From Planctomycetota bacterium (GTDB lineage: Bacteria > Planctomycetota > UBA1135 > JACQFD01): 64,000 nucleotides of DNA. Under the pieces are notes generated by a model that had not been told where the DNA came from, did no database searches, and worked only from the letters and a program-made list of their open reading frames with translations. A program made the translations under genes and the position numbers. This document shows, piece by piece, positions 17,146 through 26,519 of this stretch (position 1 is its first letter; each line of letters opens with the position of its first letter). The stretch lies in NCBI GenBank assembly GCA_016200225.1, contig JACQFD010000001.1, positions 124,001-188,000 of the forward strand, written 5' to 3'.

Positions 17146-18351
17146 ATGAAAAAACTGCGCGGCAATCTCGTCGTCGGACAATCCGGAGGTCCGACGGCCG
17201 TTATTAATCAAAGCCTCGTCGGTCTCGTCGAGGCCGCGCTCGGCCGCGACGAAATCGATAACATTTACGGCGCGCGCCACGCGGTGAAGGGCATCCTCGC
17301 CGAGGATTTCGTCGATCTTCGGCGCCAGAGCCGCGAGGCGCTTGAAGCCGTGGCGATCACTCCGTGCGCGGCGCTTGGCAGCGTGCGCAAGAAACCGACC
17401 GACGAGGAGCGGCGGAAAGTATTTGATGTATTTAAGAAAAATAACATCCGGTTTTTCTTTTATATCGGCGGCAACGACTCCGCCGAGACCGCGCACCTCC
17501 TCGCGGAACAGGGAAAACTCGAAAATTATGAATTGTGCGCGTTCCATGTTCCCAAGACGATTGATAATGATTTGCAGGTCACCGACCACTGCCCGGGCTA
17601 CGGTTCGGCGGCGCGATTTGTAGCGATGGCGCTGACGGGAAGCGATCTCGACAATCGTTCGCTTCCTGGAATTAAAATCGACGTCGTGATGGGCCGCAAA
17701 GCGGGATTTCTCACGGCCGCGTCCGCGCTCGCGCGCCGGCGCGAGGACGACGGACCGCATTTGATATATTGCCCCGAAGTTATATTTAACGAAGATCGCT
17801 TCATCGCGGACGTCGACACAATATACAAAAAACTCGGGCGCTGCGTGATCGCCGTGAGCGAGGGGATCCACCGCGCCGACGGCACGGAAATCGGCGCGAC
17901 CGGCGAAGTGGATTCGCACGGAAATGTACAATTATCCGGATCGGGCGCACTCGGCGATTATTTAACTTCGATGATTAAGAAACGACTCGGCGAAAAACTC
18001 CGCGTGCGCGCCGACACGCTCGGTTATTTGCAGCGTTCGTTCCCGGGTGTCGTCAGCGCGACCGACGCCGAGGAAGCGCGCCGCGTCGGGCGCGTGGCGG
18101 TCGCGGAGGCGATGCGCGAGGGCGGGCCCTCGGGCGGATCGATCGCGCTGCGACGCACGCCGGGAGTTGTTTACAACTGCGAAACCTTCGTCACGGAACT
18201 CGCAAACGTGGCGAAAAATACGCGCTCGATGCCGCCCGCGTTCCTCGAAGGCGACAACGGGGTGACATCTGCATTCATCGACTACGCGCGTCCGCTCGCG
18301 GGCAGTCTGCCGGCGAAGGGAATGCTGGATCTGACCCGCGTCAAATTGTAA
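17146..18351 (+). CDS. pfp: PPi-dependent 6-phosphofructokinase
   Basis: 401 residues. Pyrophosphate:fructose-6-phosphate 1-phosphotransferase (EC 2.7.1.90) interconverts fructose 6-phosphate and fructose 1,6-bisphosphate with PPi. Visible motifs: VVGQSGGPTAVINQSL at residues about 8-23 (phosphate-binding loop), FYIGGNDSAETAHLL (the GGDDS equivalent of PPi enzymes; ATP enzymes have GGDGS), VPKTIDNDL (catalytic TIDND with the preceding Lys typical of PPi use) and MGRKAGFLTAASALARR (sugar-phosphate binding). RADTLGYLQRSFPG and the active-site region towards the C-terminus are intact. The start at 17146 is chosen because upstream codons are unrelated to the family and overlap the divergent Smr gene. 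PPi use makes glycolysis partly reversible; no second phosphofructokinase is in view. Confidence 0.9.
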   Translation: MKKLRGNLVVGQSGGPTAVINQSLVGLVEAALGRDEIDNIYGARHAVKGILAEDFVDLRRQSREALEAVAITPCAALGSVRKKPTDEERRKVFDVFKKNNIRFFFYIGGNDSAETAHLLAEQGKLENYELCAFHVPKTIDNDLQVTDHCPGYGSAARFVAMALTGSDLDNRSLPGIKIDVVMGRKAGFLTAASALARRREDDGPHLIYCPEVIFNEDRFIADVDTIYKKLGRCVIAVSEGIHRADGTEIGATGEVDSHGNVQLSGSGALGDYLTSMIKKRLGEKLRVRADTLGYLQRSFPGVVSATDAEEARRVGRVAVAEAMREGGPSGGSIALRRTPGVVYNCETFVTELANVAKNTRSMPPAFLEGDNGVTSAFIDYARPLAGSLPAKGMLDLTRVKL

Positions 18352-18401
18352 AATCGACCGGCCGCCCATTTGATAAATTCAACGATGATTCTTCATATTT
18401 C

Positions 18402-19532
18402 GTGACTGAAACCCCGCAGAATCCGCTTCCGTTGCCCGAAGCAGAGCCGCACGCGGTCGAGTCCGCGCCCAAACAGGATCGCTGGGTTGTTCCATTTGTA
18501 GTGATTCCACTCGGCATCGCGCTCGCGATTTTAAGTATCATCGGCGTCGCCAATTTTCTGCTTGGCCGCGGCGAACCGCGCTCGATCGACGAACTGCTCG
18601 ACGAAGTCAAAGGCGGCGGCGCGAACGCGCGCAAGCAGGCCGCGTTTCACCTTGCGCGCAACATCGCGGAAGACGTCGAAAAGCGAAACAAGGAACTCGA
18701 TAACCAACATAAACCGGAAGCTAACGATCCGAAATACGCGCCGCCGCGCATCGCCGCGCCGCGCCGCGATTTGTTAAAAATCGAAACGGCGTATGATTTT
18801 GTCAAAGACGATCATGAAACGCGCCGGTTTCTCGTGGCCGCGCTCGGTCTCGTCGGCGACGACGAAACGGCCGATTTTCTCGGACGCAAGTTGCGCGATC
18901 CCGATTTTAAGGATCCCGACGGCACTCTTAAAGTTTCGATGCTGCACGCGATGGCGCGTATTTGTAGTGAGCGCGCGATGCCGGCGTTCGACGCCGAATT
19001 CGAACGCGCGTCCGGCGGCGACTCCGACGCGGGAACGATGAATATACTCGCGGCCGGTTATGGTAATATTGATTCTCCGAAAGCGACGCAAAAACTGATC
19101 TCAATATTACAATTTTCCGCGGGCCGGGACGCGAAGGACGCGCGCGGAACCACGTGGCGCGAAGTGCGCTGGACGGCCGCCGTCAATCTTGCAAAACGCA
19201 GGGATTCGGATCCGGCGGCCGCAAAATTAGCAATTCCCGTGTTGATGAGCGGCATCGAAGACGTCTTTGCGGACGCGTCGCGCCCCGATCACGAGCGGCT
19301 TTTCCGCGGCTCGGGCGGGTCCGGAAGTTTCCTGCCGACGGGCGTGACCTCGCAAGGAGACGAGAACCGTCAATCCGCCGCCGAGCAATTGATCGCGGCG
19401 CTCGTTTTTCTCGACGCGCGCGATGCCGTTTCAATACTAAAAAAAGTCAGCACGGCCGATCCCAACCTGCGGATTCGCAGCGCGGCAATCACGGCACTCG
19501 CGAAGCTGAACCCGACCGCGCAGCCCAAATGA
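18402..19532 (+). CDS. Membrane-anchored HEAT-like repeat protein of the respiratory cluster
   Basis: 376 residues from a GTG start, 50 bp after pfp. A Pro/Glu-rich cytoplasmic tail is followed by one membrane segment (about residues 29-54, VPFVVIPLGIALAILSIIGVANFLL), then a soluble alpha-helical part with HEAT-like repeats (HETRRFLVAALGLVGDDETADFL, VRWTAAVNLAKRRD, LRIRSAAITALAKL). HEAT proteins often act as scaffolds. Its place just ahead of the Rieske and cytochrome b genes suggests an assembly or structural role in that complex, but no catalytic residues are seen and the role is inference. Confidence 0.75.
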   Translation: MTETPQNPLPLPEAEPHAVESAPKQDRWVVPFVVIPLGIALAILSIIGVANFLLGRGEPRSIDELLDEVKGGGANARKQAAFHLARNIAEDVEKRNKELDNQHKPEANDPKYAPPRIAAPRRDLLKIETAYDFVKDDHETRRFLVAALGLVGDDETADFLGRKLRDPDFKDPDGTLKVSMLHAMARICSERAMPAFDAEFERASGGDSDAGTMNILAAGYGNIDSPKATQKLISILQFSAGRDAKDARGTTWREVRWTAAVNLAKRRDSDPAAAKLAIPVLMSGIEDVFADASRPDHERLFRGSGGSGSFLPTGVTSQGDENRQSAAEQLIAALVFLDARDAVSILKKVSTADPNLRIRSAAITALAKLNPTAQPK

Positions 19533-19884
19533 CCACCCGCCGGCGGAAGAGTTCGCGGTGCTTGGCGACGATGCTGAAACTTCCGTTCTTGACCCCGTTT
19601 TCGGCGACCCCTAGCTTCCCCGGCTTCAATTTCCGCATCCCTCTGTTTTGTCGCCTTGCGTACCGCGCCCCGCGTCGTCCGCGAGCAATGCAACAATCTG
19701 TGAAATCGGCGCTTGAATCGATTTTTAGCATTCAGCGCACGACCCGCGCCGGACGATTCAGGCTCGGACCCGATACCACAAATGTTGCGCGGCGGCAGAG
19801 CGCGCGGCGATTCGTAACTTTCGGTATGGCATTCGCGATGGATGCCGTTTCGAAATGCAAATCTTTGAGCCTGACCGTTGAATC
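19533..19884. other. 352-bp gap before the Rieske gene
   Basis: No gene was recognised. Open frames exist by composition only. The region probably contains the promoter of the cytochrome operon, but no convincing promoter or terminator could be picked out by eye. Confidence 0.4.
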
Positions 19885-20484
19885 ATGAGCGCAACCAAAA
19901 CCCCTAATGAAAGCAAGTCGGATCCGGCGTCGAAAACGCCGGTCGTTCCTGCTCCGTCGGCCAGTTTTTATGATAAGCGCTACACGCGCCGCGACACGTT
20001 TTGGATCGTCGCGGGATGGTCGGCGTTCACGGCTTCCGTGGCGGTCGGCACGGGTCTCATGGGTCGGTTCATGTTCCCGAATGTTAGTTATGAACCGCCG
20101 CAATCGTTTAAATTAGGATTCCCGGCCGATTTCCCGACCGGCATCGACGAGCGATTCAAGGCGAAATATAATGTTTGGATCGCGAAAGGTTATGATCCGT
20201 CGACGAAGAAAACCGGATTCTTTGCATTGTCGACGGTTTGCACGCACCTCGGCTGCACGCCGAACTGGCTGCTCGCGGAAAGTAAATTCAAGTGTCCGTG
20301 CCACGGTTCGGGATTCCAGCCGACAGGCGTAAATTTCGAAGGACCGGCGCCGCGCCCGCTCGAGAGATTCGCGATCCGCCTCGCCGACGACGGACAGATT
20401 TTCGTCGACAAGAGCCGCAAGTTTCAGCAGGAAAAAGGCGAGTGGGCGAACCCCGATTCGTTCCTCGAATACAGCCTCGCCTGA
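19885..20484 (+). CDS. Rieske [2Fe-2S] iron-sulfur protein
   Basis: 199 residues. The cluster-binding boxes are complete: CTHLGC with Cys119, His121 and Cys124, and CPCHGSGF with Cys137, Cys139 and His140; Cys124 and Cys139 can form the stabilising disulfide. A twin-arginine motif (YTRRDTFW, Arg35-Arg36) precedes a hydrophobic segment (about 39-60), so it is probably exported folded by Tat and stays anchored at its N-terminus. It takes one electron from quinol at the Qo site of the cytochrome b pair encoded next and passes it to a c-type haem. It is the first of the four core genes of the complex. Confidence 0.95.
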   Translation: MSATKTPNESKSDPASKTPVVPAPSASFYDKRYTRRDTFWIVAGWSAFTASVAVGTGLMGRFMFPNVSYEPPQSFKLGFPADFPTGIDERFKAKYNVWIAKGYDPSTKKTGFFALSTVCTHLGCTPNWLLAESKFKCPCHGSGFQPTGVNFEGPAPRPLERFAIRLADDGQIFVDKSRKFQQEKGEWANPDSFLEYSLA

Positions 20485-20565
20485 GAATTTCAGTAATATT
20501 TACAATAATAATTAAATTTACAATCCAATGTTTGGTTTTCGCCGCCCCGATTTCATAAAGCCCAC

Positions 20566-21342
20566 ATGGCCGATCTTCTGACCGCACTTCGAAAGACGCA
20601 AGTTTGGAAGTCGATCTTCCGGCACGGACCGCCGAACACGACGCGCAATCGCACGCTCGTCGTTCTTTCGAACTTTTTCCTTCATTTACATCCGGTCAAG
20701 GTGCGGAAGTCGGGCATCCGGCTTTCATACACCTGGTGCATGGGAGGACTCACGTTCTTTCTGTTCCTCGTCGAAACCATCACGGGCCTTTTGTTAATGT
20801 TTTATTACAGGCCCACCGCGGAATATGCATTTCAGGACATCATGGCGCTCCGCGAGCACGTCGCGCTCGGCTTGATGCGCGAAATGCACCGATGGGGCGC
20901 GCACGCGATGGTCATCACGGTATGGCTGCACATGTATCGCGTGTTTCTCACCGGTTCGTACAAACCGCCGCGCGAATTCAACTGGAACGTCGGCGTCATA
21001 TTATTAGTGCTGACGCTATTGTTGTCGTTCACCGGTTATTTGTTGCCTTGGGACCAGCTCGCGATCTGGGCGGTCACCGTCGGCACGAACATGGCGCGCG
21101 CGACGCCGCTTCTCGGACACGAGGGCCCGGGCGCCGCGTTCTTAACATTGGGCGGCGTGAATTTGATTCACGCGGGCGACGACGTCCGTTTTGCGCTGCT
21201 CTCCGGTCGATTTGTAGGCGAGGCGACGCTGCTTCGGTTCTACGTGCTTCACTGCGTCGGATTCCCGCTCGTGGCGGCGACGCTCATGGCCATCCATTTC
21301 TGGCGCGTTCGCAAGGACGGCGGAATTTCGGGGCCGTTGTAA
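20566..21342 (+). CDS. Cytochrome b6-like N-terminal subunit of the quinol:cytochrome c oxidoreductase
   Basis: 258 residues, four predicted membrane helices. The bis-histidine haem ligands are present with cytochrome-b6 spacing: His108/His122 ([21 protein letters not shown]) and His229/His244 ([22 protein letters not shown]). Helix A carries YTWCMGG with Cys58, aligned with the b6 cysteine that binds the extra haem c(n) covalently. [18 protein letters not shown] and ISGPL at the end are also b6-like. It forms, with the next gene product, a split cytochrome b that oxidises menaquinol or another quinol. Confidence 0.95.
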   Translation: MADLLTALRKTQVWKSIFRHGPPNTTRNRTLVVLSNFFLHLHPVKVRKSGIRLSYTWCMGGLTFFLFLVETITGLLLMFYYRPTAEYAFQDIMALREHVALGLMREMHRWGAHAMVITVWLHMYRVFLTGSYKPPREFNWNVGVILLVLTLLLSFTGYLLPWDQLAIWAVTVGTNMARATPLLGHEGPGAAFLTLGGVNLIHAGDDVRFALLSGRFVGEATLLRFYVLHCVGFPLVAATLMAIHFWRVRKDGGISGPL

Positions 21343-21387
21343 TTTCATTTATTAATAAAAACAACGACTCCGGAATATCCAATATCC

Positions 21388-22473
21388 ATGGAAGCATTCA
21401 AGAAACTCGTCAACGCGCTCGCGAATCCGACGGTCTATTTCATATTGACCGTCGTGTTGCTCGCGGGCTATTTGTTATTCAGAAAGTTCTTAACGAAACC
21501 GGCTTTCGCGCTCGCTTTTCTCGGATTCAGCGTCGCGTTTTTCTGTCTTTCGCTCACGGATCCGAACTTCCGCGAGATTGTAACAAAACCGGACAACGTC
21601 CCGATCGTGATCATGCTCGGGCTCGTTCTTTACTTAACGTGGCTCTCGCTGCGCCGCGCGGTCTTGAACGACGAAATGATGAAACGGGGCGAGCCGAATC
21701 TCGAGGCGCGCGAATCGAAGGACCGTGTCTTTACGTGGCCTGATCTCGTTTATACAGAACTCATCTGTATGGTTCTGTGCACGATCGCGCTCACCGTGTG
21801 GAGCATCGAACTCGGCGCGCCGCTCGAGGAACCCTCCGCGCCGGCGCGCACGCCGAATCCTTCGAAAGCGCCGTGGTACTTCCTCGGTCTGCAGGAAATG
21901 CTCGTTTATTACGATCCGTGGATCGCGGGCGTCGTCCTTCCTTCATTAATTATCGTCGGATTGATGGCCGTGCCCTATCTCGACCGCAATCCGAAGGGCA
22001 ACGGATACTACACGTTCGAGGAACGGCCGTTCGCCGTGTCGTTCTATCTGTTTGGATTCTTAATTTTGTGGGTTTCGCTCGTCGTGCTCGGCACGTTCCT
22101 CCGCGGACCGAACTGGTCGTTCTTCGGGCCATTCCAACGATGGGACATTCACTTTCTCGAGCCGCTCGTCAACGTTAACTTATCCGAATATTTCTGGGTG
22201 AAAGGACTCGGCGAACCGCTGCCGGCAAGTCCGCTGTTGCGCGAACTGCCCGGAATATTAGTCGTCGTCGGTTACTTCCTGCTCGTGCCTCCGCTTTTGT
22301 TGTCTGTGAGCAAATTGTTTCGCGGATTCTTTATCGAACTCGGCGTGGCGCGCTACAGCACGTTCGTCATTTTATTACTGATCGAGTTTTCGCTGCCGAT
22401 CAAAATGGTGTTGCGATGGACGATCAATCTTAAATATATCGTTTCGTTTCCGGAATTTTTCTTTAACATTTAA
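21388..22473 (+). CDS. Subunit-IV-like C-terminal part of cytochrome b
   Basis: 361 residues, longer than plant-type subunit IV (about 160). The first 100 or so residues add hydrophobic segments (VYFILTVVLLAGYLLF, ALAFLGFSVAFFCLSL, PIVIMLGLVLYLTWLSL). The core then begins near residue 116: FTWPDLVYTELICMVL, PNPSKAPWYFLGLQEMLVYYDPW (residues 157 on) and LPSLIIVGLMAVPYLDRNP. The Qo loop reads APWY at 161-164 instead of the classical PEWY, a variant known from several anaerobe-rich phyla. More helices follow up to the C-terminus. It lies 45 bp after the b6-like gene and is clearly part of the same operon. Confidence 0.92.
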   Translation: MEAFKKLVNALANPTVYFILTVVLLAGYLLFRKFLTKPAFALAFLGFSVAFFCLSLTDPNFREIVTKPDNVPIVIMLGLVLYLTWLSLRRAVLNDEMMKRGEPNLEARESKDRVFTWPDLVYTELICMVLCTIALTVWSIELGAPLEEPSAPARTPNPSKAPWYFLGLQEMLVYYDPWIAGVVLPSLIIVGLMAVPYLDRNPKGNGYYTFEERPFAVSFYLFGFLILWVSLVVLGTFLRGPNWSFFGPFQRWDIHFLEPLVNVNLSEYFWVKGLGEPLPASPLLRELPGILVVVGYFLLVPPLLLSVSKLFRGFFIELGVARYSTFVILLLIEFSLPIKMVLRWTINLKYIVSFPEFFFNI

Positions 22474-22494
22474 CTCTTAGCCGCAAATACGAAC

Positions 22495-25400
22495 ATGGCT
22501 GACCGCGGCGAAAACGCTCGCAGCACGACTTCCCTGCATATCGTCTTCGCGATTTCGAGCATCGCGATGCTCGCGTCATTTGTATGGATGCTGCTCGCGG
22601 ACTACAACCGCGAGTGGAAGTCCTGGCAAAACAAATTTCGCGAGATTGAGATTCAGCGCGTCGTCGCGGACATTCAATCGAAGAATGTCTCCGGGTCCAA
22701 AGACGGCAAGACTCTCGAGGCGCAGATCACCGAGCGCGAACATGCGATCGCAGAGGCGGAGGCGCAGGCGTCCGCGCACGACAAGGAATATGTAGAATTA
22801 AAGAAACAGCTCGAAGTCGAGAATGGCAATGTTTTCCGAACCGAGCAGCGAAAGAAGTTTACAAAAGCGCAGGAAGACGCCGTGCGGTATTCTGTTGAAA
22901 ACGGGCGGTTGTCGAAAAAAGATCCGCACTGGGGCGACGAACAGCTCAAGTCGGCGACCGACTCGACGCAAACCGCGCTCGTGGAATATCAAACCGCGCT
23001 CGCAAACGCTAAAGATGTCGAAGACCGCATGAATAAGCGGATCGAATCGTTAAATACAAATAAAACCGAACTCGCGGCCATGCGCCGCGAACTCGACCGC
23101 CTGAAGAAGCGCCGCGACGATCTCACGTCCGTCGTACGGCAACAATTTTTGAACGCGCCCGGCCTCGATTTCATCGCGCCGACGCTGGTCGTGCGCAAAG
23201 TGGTGCTTGAAGGACTCTTTTTTGAATTAAATTTTACAAAAAAGAAACGCATCGACATGTGCATGTCGTGCCACGTCGCGATCGACACGCCCGGATTCGA
23301 GAATCATACAATTCCGCGCGTCGAAGGCGAGCCGTTTGCCGAGAAAATCGTCGATTGGGATCTCGCCGAGGACGTAACGGTTAATAATAACAAAATCGCG
23401 GCGAAAGGCGCGAAGATTACAAAAGACATCGCGAAGCAGATCGCCGCGCAAAAGGAGATCGCGAGCGTCGTCGTCGAGCTTCCGCAGCCGCTGCGCACGC
23501 ATCCGCGCCTCGATTTGTATCTTTCGGCGGCGTCGCCGCACTCGATCGACGGATTCGGCTGCACGGTCTGCCACCGCGGTTCGGGCGAGTCGATCGAATT
23601 TGTAACATGCGACCACTCGCCCGAAATGTACAATCGCGAGATCCTCACGGGAGCGGGCGACGAACCGGAGAAGTTTAAGAAAAACCAGGAGAAGTTGGAG
23701 GAGACTTCCCACGAATGGCACGAAAAGTATCATTGGCACAAGCAGCATCACTGGGATTATCCGATGCTCCCGGCCTCCTACACCGAGGCGAGCTGTTTGC
23801 AGTGTCATAAAGATTCGATGGAGACCATTCGCGAAGCGGCGCCCACCGTTTATCAAGGATGGAAACTCGTCGAGGAAAAGGGTTGTTACAATTGCCACAA
23901 GATCCAAGGCTGGCGCGACAACCGCAAGCCGGGTCCCTCTTTGATTAATATTAGCGAAAAGATCCAGCCCGATTTCGCGTACGCGTGGATCGAGAATCCG
24001 AAGGCTTTCCGTCCGACGTCGCGGATGCCGCAAATCTTTCATTTGGAAAACACGACCCGCGTGAAACCGCCGGAAAAACCGACGCTCGAGCAGGTGCGCG
24101 ACGACGTGACGGCGCGCGCGTCGTTCGCCGATCGCCAGAACAAGGCGGCGTTCGAACAGAAAATTAAAGAAACGCTCGAGGCGCGTTCGCGCGCGTACGA
24201 ATCCGACAGGGCGAATTATGATAAACTCGCGAATGCTTATAAAGCCATCGGCCGCGATTACGAATCGAACGTCTGGGACGACGTCGCGGTCAACGGAGTT
24301 GTAACATTTCTATTCACACGTTCGCGGCCGAAGGCCGTCGAGGAGCCCGCCGCGAAGGGCGACGCCGCGAAAGGTAAAGATCAAATTCAAGTCGCCGGAT
24401 GTCTCGCCTGCCATACGATCGGCGAGGGCGAGGCGCAGCTCGGCGGAAAGAACCCGTACGGCCATTTCGGTCCCGATCTCTCCGGAATCGGTTCGAAATT
24501 AACAGAAAAATGGATTAACAATTGGATCGTGAATCCGCACGCGTGGTGGGACGGAACGCGCATGCCGAATCTCCGCCTCGCGCCGGACGAAGCCGCGAAT
24601 ATCGCGGCATATCTCGCATCGTTAAAGAAAGAAAAGTGGAATCCCGTGCGGCCGCCGATGGATTCCGTCGTGCTCGACCGCGAGGCGATGGTTTTCTTAA
24701 CATCTAAATTTTCGAAATCCGATTCCGAGGCGCGGTTGAAACAGATCCGCGAAGGCAATTTCAGCGGCACCGCGGGCGATCCGACGCTCTCGGTGGATCA
24801 GAAACTCCAGCCCGAGCGCGTGCTGAAGGGCGACGAGGCCGTTTCTTACTATTTGGGCGAACGTACCATTTCGCGACAGGGCTGTTTCTCATGCCACGTC
24901 ATTCGCGGACTCGAGGAGGGGCAGGCCATCGGCACCGAATTGTCAGAATGGGGCTCGAAAGAAGTCGAAAAACTCGATTTCGGTTTATTGGAACATTCGT
25001 GGGAAACGGAGGCGAAATTCGGCAAAGGCAATCATTTTTATATGAATGTCAAGGGCACGCCGACCGCGGGCCGCGAAATCGCCGACGGACTGAATCACAT
25101 CAGTAGAATCGAGTGGCTCGAGCAGAAACTGCGCGCGCCGCGTTCGTACGACCGCGGCCGCGACAAAGCGCCGCTCGATATCTGGCGAATGCCATATTTC
25201 GGATTGTCGGAGGAGGAGATTCACGCGATCACTACTTATGTGATCGGGCTCGTCCGCGACGGCGACGTCGCCGATCCGCGAAAGATGCAGATGACCGAGA
25301 ATCGCACGGCGATCGAAAAGGGCTGGTATGCGCTTCGCACGAAGAATTGCATTGGTTGCCACATTCTCGATATGGAGAAAATTAGTTTCCGCAGAGAGGA

Positions 25401-26424
25401 CGGCAAAGTCGTCACGCTGTCGGGAATGATTACCGTCGACGATCCGGCGGATGATACAATTTCGATGCAATTGTGGGAAGCCGCGCCCGACTGCAGCGCC
25501 GATTCGGAAGAAACGAAACCCAGCGCGATTGCGAATATCGACCGCAAGAAAATCGTTTCGCGCGCGCCCGCCTACGGAGGCGGCATTTTCCCGGCGCTCG
25601 TGAATTGGTATCAAGCGAATTTACAAAAAGGCCTCACGGAGGCGATGCCGTTTCTGCCGCCCGTTTTGTTGACGGAAGGCGACAAAGTGCGCGCGCCGTG
25701 GACGTTCGGTTTCTTGAAACAACCGTATACGATTCGTCCGATCGTTAATATACATATGCCGAATTTCGGCATGAGCGACGACGACGCGAAATCGCTGGCG
25801 GCGTTTTTTCCGAACCGTCAAATGCACAGTTACGCGAAGCGGCTTTCGATCGACGCGCGCCAACAATTGAAGCTTTCGCAGGCCGAATTCTCGGATCAGG
25901 CGAAACTCGGCGGCGTCGAAAAAGTCATTGCAATCGAAAACGGCGTCTGGCCGCCCGCCGACGTTTTCGAGCGTCTTTCGGCGTTCATAAAGGATAAAAA
26001 AGTGAATACGCCCGCGCCTCCTGAATTGTTAGAATTCGTCGCCGAACGCGAGGATAATTACAAAAAGGACGTCGAGGCGAAAGATAGTAAAATCTGGGAC
26101 AAGGCTTGGGACATCATGCTGCGGACCGACGCGGGCAATTGTTATAGTTGCCATTCACGCGCGGACGAAAAACCGAGCGGCGCGCCGGATTCGTGGGGTC
26201 CCGACATGACGCGCGTCCGCGAGCGCCTCCGACCCGACTGGGTGCACCGCTGGCTCATCGATCCGCAGTCGATTTCGCCGGGTACCAAAATGCCGACGCC
26301 CGGAAACTTCGAGAAGATCATGGCGGGTCCGCGCGACGCCCAATTGCGCGCGGTCAAGGACTTCCTGATGAACTGGGAGTTCCTGATCGGCCGATACGTG
26401 CCCAAGAACGTCACCAAGAATTAG
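22495..26424 (+). CDS. Giant octahaem cytochrome c with N-terminal coiled coil
   Basis: 1309 residues, 21 bp after the subunit-IV-like gene. One membrane segment (about 18-38) anchors the N-terminus; a highly charged Lys/Glu-rich coiled coil follows (about 60-225). Eight CxxCH haem c motifs start at residues 256 (CMSCH), 356 (CTVCH), 434 (CLQCH), 464 (CYNCH), 636 (CLACH), 797 (CFSCH), 952 (CIGCH) and 1216 (CYSCH). Several sit in recurring modules ending in a methionine context such as RMPQIFHL, RMPNLRL, RMPYFGL and HMPNFGM, the likely axial Met of mono-haem cytochrome c domains. The protein presumably replaces cytochrome c1 and carries electrons from the Rieske protein to periplasmic acceptors. 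It could alternatively be the fusion of several ancestral cytochromes. Confidence 0.92.
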   Translation: MADRGENARSTTSLHIVFAISSIAMLASFVWMLLADYNREWKSWQNKFREIEIQRVVADIQSKNVSGSKDGKTLEAQITEREHAIAEAEAQASAHDKEYVELKKQLEVENGNVFRTEQRKKFTKAQEDAVRYSVENGRLSKKDPHWGDEQLKSATDSTQTALVEYQTALANAKDVEDRMNKRIESLNTNKTELAAMRRELDRLKKRRDDLTSVVRQQFLNAPGLDFIAPTLVVRKVVLEGLFFELNFTKKKRIDMCMSCHVAIDTPGFENHTIPRVEGEPFAEKIVDWDLAEDVTVNNNKIAAKGAKITKDIAKQIAAQKEIASVVVELPQPLRTHPRLDLYLSAASPHSIDGFGCTVCHRGSGESIEFVTCDHSPEMYNREILTGAGDEPEKFKKNQEKLEETSHEWHEKYHWHKQHHWDYPMLPASYTEASCLQCHKDSMETIREAAPTVYQGWKLVEEKGCYNCHKIQGWRDNRKPGPSLINISEKIQPDFAYAWIENPKAFRPTSRMPQIFHLENTTRVKPPEKPTLEQVRDDVTARASFADRQNKAAFEQKIKETLEARSRAYESDRANYDKLANAYKAIGRDYESNVWDDVAVNGVVTFLFTRSRPKAVEEPAAKGDAAKGKDQIQVAGCLACHTIGEGEAQLGGKNPYGHFGPDLSGIGSKLTEKWINNWIVNPHAWWDGTRMPNLRLAPDEAANIAAYLASLKKEKWNPVRPPMDSVVLDREAMVFLTSKFSKSDSEARLKQIREGNFSGTAGDPTLSVDQKLQPERVLKGDEAVSYYLGERTISRQGCFSCHVIRGLEEGQAIGTELSEWGSKEVEKLDFGLLEHSWETEAKFGKGNHFYMNVKGTPTAGREIADGLNHISRIEWLEQKLRAPRSYDRGRDKAPLDIWRMPYFGLSEEEIHAITTYVIGLVRDGDVADPRKMQMTENRTAIEKGWYALRTKNCIGCHILDMEKISFRREDGKVVTLSGMITVDDPADDTISMQLWEAAPDCSADSEETKPSAIANIDRKKIVSRAPAYGGGIFPALVNWYQANLQKGLTEAMPFLPPVLLTEGDKVRAPWTFGFLKQPYTIRPIVNIHMPNFGMSDDDAKSLAAFFPNRQMHSYAKRLSIDARQQLKLSQAEFSDQAKLGGVEKVIAIENGVWPPADVFERLSAFIKDKKVNTPAPPELLEFVAEREDNYKKDVEAKDSKIWDKAWDIMLRTDAGNCYSCHSRADEKPSGAPDSWGPDMTRVRERLRPDWVHRWLIDPQSISPGTKMPTPGNFEKIMAGPRDAQLRAVKDFLMNWEFLIGRYVPKNVTKN

Positions 26425-26519
26425 CGAAACGACTTTGGCCGCGTTTCGGCGCTAACGGGCGTTGGCGAAGTGTCGTATTCTATGTATCGCCTCCGCCGGC
26501 CGATGGGGGCAAACCAACC

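Noticed and set aside
19154-19888. Open frame through the gap before the Rieske gene
   Set aside because: Its first half overlaps the HEAT-like gene in another frame and the product is Arg-rich and featureless.
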